Shown piece after piece: positions 1 to 6,514 of a stretch of 7,674 nucleotides of DNA. The notes below the pieces were generated by a model. That model saw only the letters and a list, made by a program, of their open reading frames with translations. It searched no databases and was not told the origin of the DNA. The position numbers and the translations under genes are program-made. Source of the stretch: an uncultured Ruaniaceae bacterium (GTDB taxonomy: Bacteria > Actinomycetota > Actinomycetes > Actinomycetales > Beutenbergiaceae); NCBI GenBank assembly GCA_947251855.1, contig CAMXUZ010000088.1, positions 1 to 7,674 of the forward strand, in the 5' to 3' direction. The first letter of the stretch is position 1, and each line of letters opens with the position of its first letter.

Positions 1-162
1 TTGCGCGAGAGCGATACGGGTCTCGCCCACGAGACGCTCACCTCCCACGTCCGAGCAGCGCATCCGGATGCACCCGCGTCCCAGGTGGAGCGGGCCGTCG
101 CCGGTCTCATCGAGGATTCCCTCGTCGAGGAATCCGCCGGCATCTACCACCTCCCGCGCTAG
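1..162 (+). CDS. C-terminal end of a probable A/G-specific adenine glycosylase (MutY), cut by the window edge
   Basis: The reading frame is open from base 1 and stops at TAG 160-162, giving 53 residues of a protein that starts outside the window. The tail has a winged-helix look: an amphipathic helix (about residues 10-19), a second helix (about 27-41, with the pattern ERAVAGLIEDSLVEE), then a short strand ending IYHLPR. Actinobacterial MutY proteins end in this way, with a stretch like 'RALxSLVxDGLVE...GxYxLP' after the catalytic and iron-sulfur domains; that comparison is from memory. MutY removes adenine mispaired with 8-oxoguanine. None of the catalytic or Fe-S cysteine motifs lies inside the window, so the name rests only on this tail. 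Another winged-helix protein remains possible. Confidence 0.5.
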   Translation: MRESDTGLAHETLTSHVRAAHPDAPASQVERAVAGLIEDSLVEESAGIYHLPR

Positions 163-166
163 GGCC

Positions 167-180
167 TACACTTACCCCTG
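167..180 (+). promoter_or_regulatory. Candidate leaderless promoter for the membrane protein gene
   Basis: TACACT at 167-172 fits the actinobacterial -10 pattern TANNNT and lies 7 bases before the GTG start at 180, so transcription would begin at or next to the start codon. There is no purine-rich ribosome binding site before that GTG, which agrees with a leaderless message. No convincing -35 hexamer is visible. The promoter sits only 5 bases past the stop of the preceding gene. Confidence 0.4.
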
Positions 181-689
181 TGTCAGAAGAACCTGAGCCG
201 ATCCCCGCTGACGTCATCTGGGCCCGGGGCGTTCGTTTTCATTTGCAGGCGGTATACGCCTGCGCCGGAGCGGTCGCTGTTCTATGCATCCTCGGGGTCG
301 CGGCGGTGCTCATGGCGGGTCCGCCCGCGCACGACCCGCCAGTCACGGCGGGAATCCTCGCGCTGTGCATCGGGGGCGTCGCCGCGGTCGCGGGGGCGTT
401 CCTCGCCGGTCTCGGGCAGATCCGGGTGCTTCGGGAGGCAGGCGGATCTGCGACGGAGCCCACTGACGTGGTCTCGAACATCCTCGGGCGCACCCGCCGC
501 GCGTTCTCCCACCTGCCGCGCCTCGCCTTAGCGGGGTGCGTGGCGCTGCTCGCGGCCTACACGTTGTGGCTACCGGCGGGAATCTGGGGCGCGATCGTCG
601 GTACGTTCGTCGTCATCCAGGTCGCGCTCATCCTCACGCTCGTGCGCCGCTCGATACTTGCGGAAACACGCCTGCTGCGCCGTGAGTGA
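180..689 (+). CDS. Four-helix integral membrane protein of unknown function
   Basis: This 169-residue protein is not one I recognise. It has four hydrophobic segments, at about residues 22-46, 55-79, 114-133 and 135-155. The first two form one hairpin with a short Pro-rich turn (GPPAHDPP); the last two form another with a turn at LPAG. The loop at 80-113 between the two hairpins is polar and Arg-rich, and the C-terminus (RRSILAETRLLRRE) is basic. By the positive-inside rule both ends and the central loop should be cytoplasmic. I see no signal peptide, catalytic motif or metal site. The start is GTG 180, supported by the -10-like TACACT just before it and by the absence of a better start. It follows the MutY-like gene by 17 bases and converges with the acetyltransferase gene, leaving a 7-base gap. 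Confidence 0.75.
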   Translation: MSEEPEPIPADVIWARGVRFHLQAVYACAGAVAVLCILGVAAVLMAGPPAHDPPVTAGILALCIGGVAAVAGAFLAGLGQIRVLREAGGSATEPTDVVSNILGRTRRAFSHLPRLALAGCVALLAAYTLWLPAGIWGAIVGTFVVIQVALILTLVRRSILAETRLLRRE

Positions 690-700
690 CCGGGGGTCAC
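686..700. terminator. Small palindrome spanning both stop codons of the convergent gene pair
   Basis: GTGACC (686-691), loop GGG, GGTCAC (695-700) form a perfect 6-bp stem. The + gene's stop TGA (687-689) lies in one arm and the - gene's stop (697-699) is its mirror image in the other. There is no U-run on either side, so intrinsic termination would be weak; a shared bidirectional termination or pausing site is only a possibility. Confidence 0.3.
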
Positions 701-1212
701 AGGTCGCGGATCATGCGGGTGTTGCCGAGCGTATTCGGTTTCACGCGCGCGAGGTCCAAGAACTCCGCGACCCCGTCGTCCTTCGATAGGAGCAGTTCCG
801 AGTACACGTCCCGGTCGACGACCTCGCCGACGATCTCGGTGAATCCGTGCCGGACGAAGAAGTCCACTTCGAAGGTGAGGCAGAAGAGCTGCGTGAGATC
901 GAGGTCGCGAGCGCGATCCATCAGCGAGACGAGCAGCCGGTGGCCCACGCCGCGACCGAGCACCTTCGTGGAGACGGCGAGCGTGCGCACCTCAGCGAGG
1001 TGCTCCCACATCACGTGCAATGCCCCGCAGCCCACGATCTCGCCTTCCAGATCGGCAACGAGGAATTCCTGCACCGCTTCGTAAAAGTCCACGAGGTCCT
1101 TGCCTAGCAGGATTCGTCGCCGCACATACGGCTCCACGAGGTCCGCGATCGCGGGAACGTCCCGAGGAAGTGCTGGGCGGATCCGAATATTGGCTACCTC
1201 ACTCATCTGCAT
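697..1212 (-). CDS. argA: Amino-acid N-acetyltransferase (N-acetylglutamate synthase, GNAT type)
   Basis: This 171-residue protein is a single GNAT domain that would transfer acetyl from acetyl-CoA to glutamate, the first step of arginine biosynthesis. It resembles the short stand-alone N-acetylglutamate synthase of Mycobacterium tuberculosis (Rv2747, recalled from memory) along its length: RPALPRDVPAI near the N-terminus, LYEAVQEF-like FYEAVQEFLVAD, GCGALHVMW, EVRTLAV, the acetyl-CoA pyrophosphate loop around LGRGVGH, LTFEVDFFVRHGF, and the ending VAEFLDLARVKPNTLGNTRM. No amino-acid-kinase domain is present, unlike E. coli ArgA. Two in-frame ATGs lie six bases apart (1212 and 1206) and neither has a good ribosome binding site. 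The second lies 7 bases after a -10-like CAGACT (minus strand, 1219-1214), so a leaderless start at 1206 is possible. It lies 51 bases downstream of the regulator gene on the same strand. No other arginine gene is in view. Confidence 0.9.
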   Translation of the reverse strand: MQMSEVANIRIRPALPRDVPAIADLVEPYVRRRILLGKDLVDFYEAVQEFLVADLEGEIVGCGALHVMWEHLAEVRTLAVSTKVLGRGVGHRLLVSLMDRARDLDLTQLFCLTFEVDFFVRHGFTEIVGEVVDRDVYSELLLSKDDGVAEFLDLARVKPNTLGNTRMIRDL

Positions 1213-1249
1213 AAGTCTGCCAGCGCGAGCTGTGCCCGCGCAGCAAAAG

Positions 1250-1267
1250 GTGAGCGAGCCGACTCAC
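1250..1267 (-). terminator. Weak terminator-like hairpin after the regulator gene
   Basis: Read on the minus strand, GTGAG, an 8-base loop and CTCAC form a 5-bp stem that includes the regulator's stop codon and is followed by CTTTT (1249-1245). The stem is short, so termination would be partial at best. If it works, it would reduce read-through from the regulator into the acetyltransferase gene. Confidence 0.25.
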
Positions 1268-2217
1268 GCGTTCGTGTGCGCCATGAGCATCCGGGCCGTC
1301 GGTTCATCGATGATGAGATCGGTCGCGACCCGGGCCCGCAGCGCACCGATGATCGCACTCACCTTAGTTTCGCCGACCGCAACGCACACCCGCTGGCGGA
1401 TCCGGCGCAGCTCGTGCGGAGTGGGCCCGCTCGCCCGGGCGTTGAGCGCGATGTCTCGATAGGAACCATCCTGGCGCAGGAGCACAGTGCAGACGTCGCC
1501 GACGACCCGCTCACGCTCCAGCTCTGCCATATCAGCCTCATCGAGATACCCTGAGGAGTACACGTGGGAGGGGACCGAGGCCTGAACAGAGCCGACGCCG
1601 AACAGGGCGATGTCCACTTCCCGCTGCATCTCGTGCACGCGTTTGATCGAGCGCTCCCGCCACATCATCGTCTTCGTGCCCTCGTAATCAAAGAACGCGG
1701 GCACGGGGAAATAGTAGGCCGCGGCGTCGAAGGCATGCGCGATCTCGCCGATGAGGACAGTGGCGTAGGCAAGACCGGTGGTTTGCATGTTTGCCGAACC
1801 GTTGAGTTGTACCACGGCGCTATCGCGTTTCGGACGGGGCTCTAGATACTGCACGATCGCCGCCACCGTTGTTCCCCACGCCACTCCCAGGCTCATCCCG
1901 TCGGTGAACCACTCACTGAGATGCTGCGCAGCGACGACGGCCACTTGGTCGAGCCGCTGCAGTTCCGTCGTTCGTTGACGCACGGGCACGACGTAGGCCC
2001 GCACCCCGTAGATCGAGGAGATCTGGTGCCCCAACCCCTGCCCCACGTGTTCCGGCGGGCGCACCGACACCTGCACCAGCCCGCCATCGCGGGCGGCCGT
2101 GAGCAGCCGGGAAACCGTGGATCGGGAAACGCCCAACGTGGAACCGATGACCTCCATCGTCTGGTTCTGCAGGTAATACATGGTCGCCGCCCGGTACGCC
2201 TGTTGCACATCTCGCAT
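1264..2217 (-). CDS. SorC/DeoR-type sugar-binding transcriptional regulator, likely controlling the glycerol operon
   Basis: This 317-residue protein has an N-terminal helix-turn-helix (about residues 18-46, core MEVIGSTLGVSRSTVSRLL) followed by a sugar-binding domain of the SorC/CggR type. Family landmarks are GVAWGTT (111-117), IALFGVGS (203-210), VVGDVC (238-243) and the C-terminal pattern VAVGETKVSAIIGALRAR...DLIIDEPTARML (279-311), with a Lys at 285. Members bind phosphorylated sugars and change DNA affinity on binding. The start is ATG 2217, preceded on its strand by GGGGAG (2229-2224) with 6 bases between; the longer in-frame reading upstream runs through the promoter region and into the opposite gene. 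It is divergent from glpD, 103 bases apart, which makes it the likely operon regulator and probably autoregulatory. The effector is unknown; glycerol-3-phosphate is a reasonable guess. It is not the IclR-type GylR described for glycerol control in Streptomyces. Confidence 0.88.
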   Translation of the reverse strand: MRDVQQAYRAATMYYLQNQTMEVIGSTLGVSRSTVSRLLTAARDGGLVQVSVRPPEHVGQGLGHQISSIYGVRAYVVPVRQRTTELQRLDQVAVVAAQHLSEWFTDGMSLGVAWGTTVAAIVQYLEPRPKRDSAVVQLNGSANMQTTGLAYATVLIGEIAHAFDAAAYYFPVPAFFDYEGTKTMMWRERSIKRVHEMQREVDIALFGVGSVQASVPSHVYSSGYLDEADMAELERERVVGDVCTVLLRQDGSYRDIALNARASGPTPHELRRIRQRVCVAVGETKVSAIIGALRARVATDLIIDEPTARMLMAHTNA

Positions 2218-2235
2218 CTTTTGCTCCCCACCTGA

Positions 2236-2295
2236 TGCACGTTTGTGCAAGATCATTGCGCAAGTGTGCGCCGTGCGCAATGGTGATTCGCACAC
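2236..2295. promoter_or_regulatory. Operator cluster of nested inverted repeats between the regulator and glpD
   Basis: Several inverted repeats overlap here. The strongest is CATTGCGCA (2254-2262) with TGCGCAATG (2274-2282), perfect 9-base arms 11 bases apart. Others are TGCAC/GTGCA (2236-2240 and 2245-2249, 4-base gap), the 8-base palindrome TTGCGCAA (2256-2263), and GTGTGCG/CGCACAC (2264-2270 and 2289-2295). The heptamer TGYGCAA also occurs in direct orientation at 2244, 2257 and 2274. All lie between the two start codons, where a regulator could act on both promoters. The assignment to the SorC-type regulator is inference from position. Confidence 0.55.
2256..2284 (+). promoter_or_regulatory. 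Candidate glpD promoter inside the operator
   Basis: TTGCGC (2256-2261) could be a -35 element and AATGGT (2279-2284) a -10 element, separated by 17 bases. Transcription would then start near 2291, leaving a leader of about 30 bases with the ribosome binding site. Both hexamers are poor matches, and both fall in the arms of the large palindrome, which would suit repression by an operator-bound protein. Confidence 0.3.
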
Positions 2296-2310
2296 CGTGA
2301 TGTTGCGTCT

Positions 2311-2316
2311 AGGAGG
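2311..2316 (+). promoter_or_regulatory. Ribosome binding site that fixes the glpD start
   Basis: AGGAGG at 2311-2316 is followed after 4 bases by GTG 2321. No comparable site precedes the alternative in-frame ATG at 2300, so this decides the start at GTG 2321. Confidence 0.75.
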
Positions 2317-2320
2317 AACC

Positions 2321-4060
2321 GTGGCAACTGTAGCCCTCACTCCCGAAACTCGAGCCCAAGCTCTCGAGGAGATGTCCGACGCCCATGGCCTTGATGTCCT
2401 CGTCATCGGCGGCGGCGTGACCGGCGCCGGAATCGCCCTCGACGCCGCGAGCCGCGGCTTGCGCACCGGCATCATCGAAGCCCAGGATTGGGCCTCGGGC
2501 ACCTCATCGCGATCCTCGAAACTCGTTCACGGGGGCCTGCGCTACCTGCAGATGTTCGATTTCACCCTCGTGCACGAAGCGCTCACCGAGCGCGATCTGC
2601 TTCTTGCCGAGATCGCCCCCCACCTGGTTCGCAAGGTCCCGTTCCTCTACCCGCTCGTTCACCACGTCTGGGAACGGTTCTACGCAGGATCGGGGGTTGC
2701 GCTCTACGACGTCCTCGCCTCCTTGTCGAAACGACGTCGCTCCACCCCGTTCCACCGGCACATCTCCAAGACCAAGCTCGCCGAGGTCTTCCCCGACCTC
2801 CGGTCCGATGCCGCCGTCGGCGCGATCCAATACTGGGACGCGCAGGTGGACGATGCGCGTCTGGTATTCACCCTCGTGCGTACCGCCGCCGAGCACGGAG
2901 CGCTCGCCGCCTCGCGAACCCAGCTCACCGGACTGACCAAAGCAACCTCCGGCACCGTCACGGGCGCGGACGTTCTCGACCTGGAAACCAACACCTCGCA
3001 CCACATCAAGGCGCGCACGGTCATCAACGCGACCGGGGTGTGGACTGAAGACACCGAATCCCTCGCCACCCCCGAAGGCGGGCTGAAGGTGCTCGCCTCC
3101 AAAGGTATCCACCTCGTGGTGCCAAAAGATCGCATCCGCGGGAGCAATGGCCTCATCCTGCAAACGGAGAAATCCGTGCTGTTCGTTATTCCATGGCCCG
3201 ACTACTGGGTCATCGGCACGACAGACACCGCCTACACCGAAGATCTGCGCCACCCGGTGGCGACGAAGACCGACATCGACTACGTGCTCGACCACGTGAA
3301 CGCCGTACTCACCGATCCCCTCACGAGCGACGACGTCATCGGCACCTACGCCGGGCTGCGCCCACTGCTACAGCCGGCCGAGGAATCCTCGTCCACGAAG
3401 GTCTCCCGCGAACACACCGTCGCCTCCCCCACCCCGGGTTTCGTGGCGATCGCCGGCGGAAAGCTCACGACATACCGGGTGATGGCTAAGGACGCCGTGG
3501 ACTTCGCGCTCGGCTCTCAGGCCCGTACAAACCCCTCGATCACCGATCAGGTGCCGCTCGCCGGGGCCGAAGGCTTCGCCGCAACCCGACGCCGAGCACG
3601 TAACTACGCCCGGAAATATGGGTGGCCGAAAGCAACGGTCGACCACCTGCTCCGCCGTTACGGCTCGCGAATCGACGAACTGATCGAGCTCATCGACGAG
3701 CAGGGCGACCTCGCCGAGCCGCTAGAGCACGCCCCCATGTACTTGCGCGCCGAGATCGTGTACGCGGCGCGCTACGAGATGGTTCTGCATGTAGAGGACA
3801 TCCTTCTGCATCGGACCCGCCTCGACTATGAGATCTCCGACGGCGGAGTTGCCGCACTTGATGAGATTCTCAGCCTCGTCTCTCCCATCCTCGGGTGGGA
3901 CGAGAACCGCCAAGCCCGCGAACGTGAGGGATACACCAAGCGGCGCGAAGCAGAAGCGAAAGCCGCTACTACGGCAACGGATGCCGAAGGAGCAGCGATT
4001 CGCGCGAGTGAGGGCGACATGAGTCCCATGTTGCCTATCCAAAATCCTCAGCAAAACTGA
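2321..4060 (+). CDS. glpD: FAD-dependent glycerol-3-phosphate dehydrogenase
   Basis: This 579-residue enzyme oxidises sn-glycerol-3-phosphate to dihydroxyacetone phosphate and passes electrons through FAD to membrane quinones; it acts at the inner face of the membrane. The FAD-binding signature IGGGVTGAGIALDAASRG is at 29-46, and the second family signature GGKLTTYRVMA is at 379-389. The active-site region SSRSSKLVHGGLRYL (62-76) and EALTERDLLLAEIAPHLVRKVPFLYPL (86-112) are typical of the family. The C-terminal helical DAO_C domain covers about 400-535. The last 40 residues are an Ala/Glu/Lys-rich tail that is probably disordered. The length fits GlpD. The start is GTG 2321, chosen for the AGGAGG site; the frame extends further upstream, but through the promoter region. 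It is the first gene of the glycerol operon and is followed by glpF after 15 bases. Confidence 0.96.
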   Translation: MATVALTPETRAQALEEMSDAHGLDVLVIGGGVTGAGIALDAASRGLRTGIIEAQDWASGTSSRSSKLVHGGLRYLQMFDFTLVHEALTERDLLLAEIAPHLVRKVPFLYPLVHHVWERFYAGSGVALYDVLASLSKRRRSTPFHRHISKTKLAEVFPDLRSDAAVGAIQYWDAQVDDARLVFTLVRTAAEHGALAASRTQLTGLTKATSGTVTGADVLDLETNTSHHIKARTVINATGVWTEDTESLATPEGGLKVLASKGIHLVVPKDRIRGSNGLILQTEKSVLFVIPWPDYWVIGTTDTAYTEDLRHPVATKTDIDYVLDHVNAVLTDPLTSDDVIGTYAGLRPLLQPAEESSSTKVSREHTVASPTPGFVAIAGGKLTTYRVMAKDAVDFALGSQARTNPSITDQVPLAGAEGFAATRRRARNYARKYGWPKATVDHLLRRYGSRIDELIELIDEQGDLAEPLEHAPMYLRAEIVYAARYEMVLHVEDILLHRTRLDYEISDGGVAALDEILSLVSPILGWDENRQAREREGYTKRREAEAKAATTATDAEGAAIRASEGDMSPMLPIQNPQQN

Positions 4061-4075
4061 AAGGCATTCACTTTC

Positions 4076-4825
4076 ATGTTCCAAGAAATATTCCTGCCGG
4101 AGATGGTCGGAACCTTCATTCTGGTCCTACTCGGTTGCGGTGTCGTTGCGAACTACGTCCTCGTCGGATCGAAAGGTACCTCCCTTGGCGGCGGCTTCCT
4201 CGCGATCAACCTCGGGTGGGGCCTCGCAGTGACCTACGGTATCTACGCCGCTACCCATTCCGGCGCCCACCTCAACCCCGCCGTCACCCTCGGGTTCCTC
4301 TCCTCGGCCGACGAGCTCGGCTTCTCCGAAGGGCTCACCGCAAGCGCTGTGCTCGTCTACATCCTCGGTCAGTTCGCCGGGGCGCTGATCGGCGCATTCA
4401 TGGTCTGGCTCGTGTACAAGATGCACTTCGACGAAGAAGAGAACCCCGTCCTGAAACTCGCCCCATTCTCGACGATCGCCGAACGGCGCCACTTGGGATG
4501 GAACCTCATCCCCGAGATCGTGGGCACCTTCGTGCTGGTGTTCTCGATCATCTCCCTCAACACCCAGGACCCCGGGCCGATCAAACCGCTCATCGTCGGT
4601 TTCATCGTTCTTGCGATCGGCCTGAGCCTTGGTGGCCCCACCGGATACGCGATCAACCCGGCTCGTGACCTCGGCCCGCGGATCATCCACGCCCTCGTGC
4701 CCATCAAGGGCAAAGGCTCCTCCGACTTCCAGTACGGGCTCACCGTACCCATCATCGGCCCCGTCATCGGTGGAATCCTCGGGGGTGTGCTTGCCGGTCC
4801 ACTGATTCCGTACCTGCCCCTGTAA
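4076..4825 (+). CDS. glpF: Glycerol facilitator (aquaglyceroporin, MIP family)
   Basis: This 249-residue membrane channel allows passive glycerol uptake. The two half-helix motifs are present and intact: NPA at 67-69 (in SGAHLNPAVT) and NPA at 194-196, followed by Arg197 and Asp198 (NPARDLGPR). Asp after that Arg is the mark of glycerol channels rather than water-only aquaporins. The selectivity filter can be read as Trp48, Tyr191 and Arg197; E. coli GlpF has Trp48, Phe200 and Arg206, so Phe is replaced by Tyr here. Six transmembrane segments are visible, at about 8-30, 39-60, 85-115, 144-162, 170-187 and 222-246. The ATG start 4076 lies 15 bases after glpD; the only upstream purine run is a weak GAAAGG (4059-4064), 11 bases away. 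It is in the same operon as glpD and glpK. Confidence 0.95.
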   Translation: MFQEIFLPEMVGTFILVLLGCGVVANYVLVGSKGTSLGGGFLAINLGWGLAVTYGIYAATHSGAHLNPAVTLGFLSSADELGFSEGLTASAVLVYILGQFAGALIGAFMVWLVYKMHFDEEENPVLKLAPFSTIAERRHLGWNLIPEIVGTFVLVFSIISLNTQDPGPIKPLIVGFIVLAIGLSLGGPTGYAINPARDLGPRIIHALVPIKGKGSSDFQYGLTVPIIGPVIGGILGGVLAGPLIPYLPL

Positions 4826-4832
4826 GACATCG

Positions 4833-4858
4833 CGGTGGGGCACGCCCGTGCCCCACCG
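4833..4858 (+). other. Perfect GC-rich hairpin between glpF and glpK
   Basis: CGGTGGGGCAC (4833-4843) and GTGCCCCACCG (4848-4858) are exact reverse complements with a 4-base GCCC loop. The 11-bp stem lies 8 bases after the glpF stop and 12 bases before the glpK ribosome binding site. No T-run follows, so it does not look like an intrinsic terminator. It could protect the 3' end of upstream mRNA, mark an RNA processing site, or reduce transcription into glpK. Confidence 0.8.
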
Positions 4859-4883
4859 TCACGACGACGTGAAAGGTTAACTC

Positions 4884-6398
4884 ATGGCGGACTACGTTCT
4901 CGCAATCGACCAAGGCACCACTTCTACCCGTGCCATCATCTTCAACCACTCTGGCCAGATTGTGGAGACGGGCCAGCTGGAACACGAACAGATCCTCCCC
5001 CGCGCGGGGTGGGTGGAACACGACCCCCTGGAGATCTGGCGCAACACCCGCGAAGTCGTCGGGCTCGCGCTCAGTCGCGGGAACTTCACCTACCGCGACA
5101 TCGCCGCCGTGGGGATCACGAACCAGCGGGAGACGGCGGTGGTGTGGGACAAAACCACCGGCGAACCCGTGTACAACGCGATCGTGTGGCAGGACACGCG
5201 GACTCAAGCGATCGTCGTCGAACTCGGCGGTGACGAGGGCGCGGATAAGTACAAGGCGAAGGTGGGGCTGCCCCTCGCCACATACTTCTCCGGCCCGAAG
5301 ATCAAATGGATCCTCGATAACGTCGAAGGAGCCCGCGCCAAGGCGGAGGCGGGAGATCTCCTGTTCGGCAACACCGACACCTGGACCATGTGGAACATGA
5401 CCGGCGGGGTGAAGGGTGGGATCCACATCACCGACGTCACCAACGCCTCCCGAACGATGCTCATGGATCTTTCCTCCTTGAGCTGGGATGAGTCGATCGC
5501 CGCCGACATGGGCATCCCGATGTCGATGCTGCCAGAGATCCGTTCCTCCTCGGAGGTGTACGGCGAAGGCCGCCAGGACGGCCCGCTGCAGGGCGTACCG
5601 ATCGCCGGGATCCTCGGAGACCAACAGGCCGCAACCTTCGGTCAAGCGTGTTTCGAGGTGGGGATGGCGAAGAACACCTACGGCACCGGGAACTTCATGC
5701 TCATCAACACCGGTACCGAGCAGGTCCCCAGCGAAAACGGCCTCCTCACGACCGTCTGCTACAAGATCGGTGATCAAGAGACGGTGTACGCCCTGGAAGG
5801 GTCGATCGCCGTCACCGGCTCCCTCGTGCAGTGGCTGCGGGATAACCTCGGCCTGATCTCCTCTGCTCCGCAGGTGGAAGACCTCGCTAAGACGGTCGAC
5901 GATAACGGGGGCGCGTACTTCGTGCCCGCATTCTCCGGACTGTTCGCCCCGCACTGGCGTTCCGATGCCCGTGGGGCGCTCGTCGGCCTTACCCGGTACG
6001 TCAACAAGGGCCACCTCGCGCGTGCCGTGTTGGAGGCCACCGCGTTCCAGACCCGGGAGGTTCTCGATGCGATGAACGCGGACTCCCAGGTGACCTTGAG
6101 TGAACTCAAGGTCGACGGCGGCATGATCGCCAACGAAACGCTCATGCAGTTCCAGGCCGATATTCTCGGGGTGGACGCCGTCCGGCCCCAAGTCGCGGAG
6201 ACGACCGCCCTCGGCGCGGCCTACGCCGCAGGGATCGCCGTCGGCTTCTGGTCCGGCGAGCAGGACGTCATCGACAACTGGGCCGAGGATAAGCGGTGGA
6301 CCCCGCAGATGGACGAAACCGAACGCGAGCGCCTGTACCGGAACTGGAAGAAGGCAGTCACCAAGACCTTCGACTGGGTGGATGAAGATACCCAATAG
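4884..6398 (+). CDS. glpK: Glycerol kinase
   Basis: This 504-residue FGGY-family kinase makes sn-glycerol-3-phosphate from glycerol and ATP in the cytoplasm, trapping glycerol that enters through GlpF. The N-terminal phosphate loop is DQGTTSTR (9-16). Glycerol-contacting residues known from E. coli GlpK are in place: Arg82-Glu83 (NQRET), Trp102, Tyr134 and Asp246 (GDQQAA). The family signature [13 protein letters not shown] is at 134-146. The adenosine-binding part of the second domain includes YGTGNF (266-271) and KVDGGMIAN (409-417). The length is normal. ATG 4884 has a good GAAAGG site 7 bases upstream (4871-4876). The segment [21 protein letters not shown] (222-242) lacks the His that HPr phosphorylates in Firmicute enzymes, so that control is unlikely here. 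It is the last gene of the operon and ends 27 bases before a strong terminator. Confidence 0.97.
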   Translation: MADYVLAIDQGTTSTRAIIFNHSGQIVETGQLEHEQILPRAGWVEHDPLEIWRNTREVVGLALSRGNFTYRDIAAVGITNQRETAVVWDKTTGEPVYNAIVWQDTRTQAIVVELGGDEGADKYKAKVGLPLATYFSGPKIKWILDNVEGARAKAEAGDLLFGNTDTWTMWNMTGGVKGGIHITDVTNASRTMLMDLSSLSWDESIAADMGIPMSMLPEIRSSSEVYGEGRQDGPLQGVPIAGILGDQQAATFGQACFEVGMAKNTYGTGNFMLINTGTEQVPSENGLLTTVCYKIGDQETVYALEGSIAVTGSLVQWLRDNLGLISSAPQVEDLAKTVDDNGGAYFVPAFSGLFAPHWRSDARGALVGLTRYVNKGHLARAVLEATAFQTREVLDAMNADSQVTLSELKVDGGMIANETLMQFQADILGVDAVRPQVAETTALGAAYAAGIAVGFWSGEQDVIDNWAEDKRWTPQMDETERERLYRNWKKAVTKTFDWVDEDTQ

Positions 6399-6425
6399 CA
6401 CGGCGCCGGGCGCACGATGGTACCG

Positions 6426-6465
6426 GAATGGGTCAGCGGGTTCCCGCTGACCCATTCTTATTTCT
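6426..6465 (+). terminator. Rho-independent terminator of the glycerol operon
   Basis: The arms GAATGGGTCAGCGGG (6426-6440) and CCCGCTGACCCATTC (6443-6457) are perfect 15-base reverse complements around TT; in practice about a 14-bp stem with a 4-base GTTC loop. TTATTTCT (6458-6465) follows directly. There is no A-run on the left side, so it should work in the + direction only. It separates glpK from the dehydrogenase gene. Confidence 0.95.
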
Positions 6466-6514
6466 GAGCCATGATTAAAGGGCGAGTGACGAGGTGTCGA
6501 GTAAGGGACGAGGA

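Noticed and set aside
2180..2320. A longer GlpD starting at ATG 2180 or ATG 2300
   Set aside because: The first would overlap the regulator gene and promoter; the second has no ribosome binding site. AGGAGG before GTG 2321 settles the start.
2218..2502. A longer regulator starting as far up as 2502
   Set aside because: The added 95 residues would be encoded across the control region and the start of glpD, are low in protein-like character, and ignore the good ribosome binding site before ATG 2217.
2504..3295. A 263-codon open frame on the minus strand inside glpD
   Set aside because: It is a shadow of the glpD codon pattern, with no ribosome binding site or family resemblance.
4764..6455. 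A 563-codon open frame on the minus strand
   Set aside because: It lies antisense to glpK, whose motifs are intact. The composition is rich in His, Arg, Gly, Asp and Val as expected from the mirror of high-GC codons, and it has no recognisable domain.
6494..6514. GTG 6494 as the start of the dehydrogenase
   Set aside because: The extra seven residues precede a Rossmann motif that normally lies at the extreme N-terminus, and the nearest purine run (6477-6482) is 11 bases away. It cannot be excluded.
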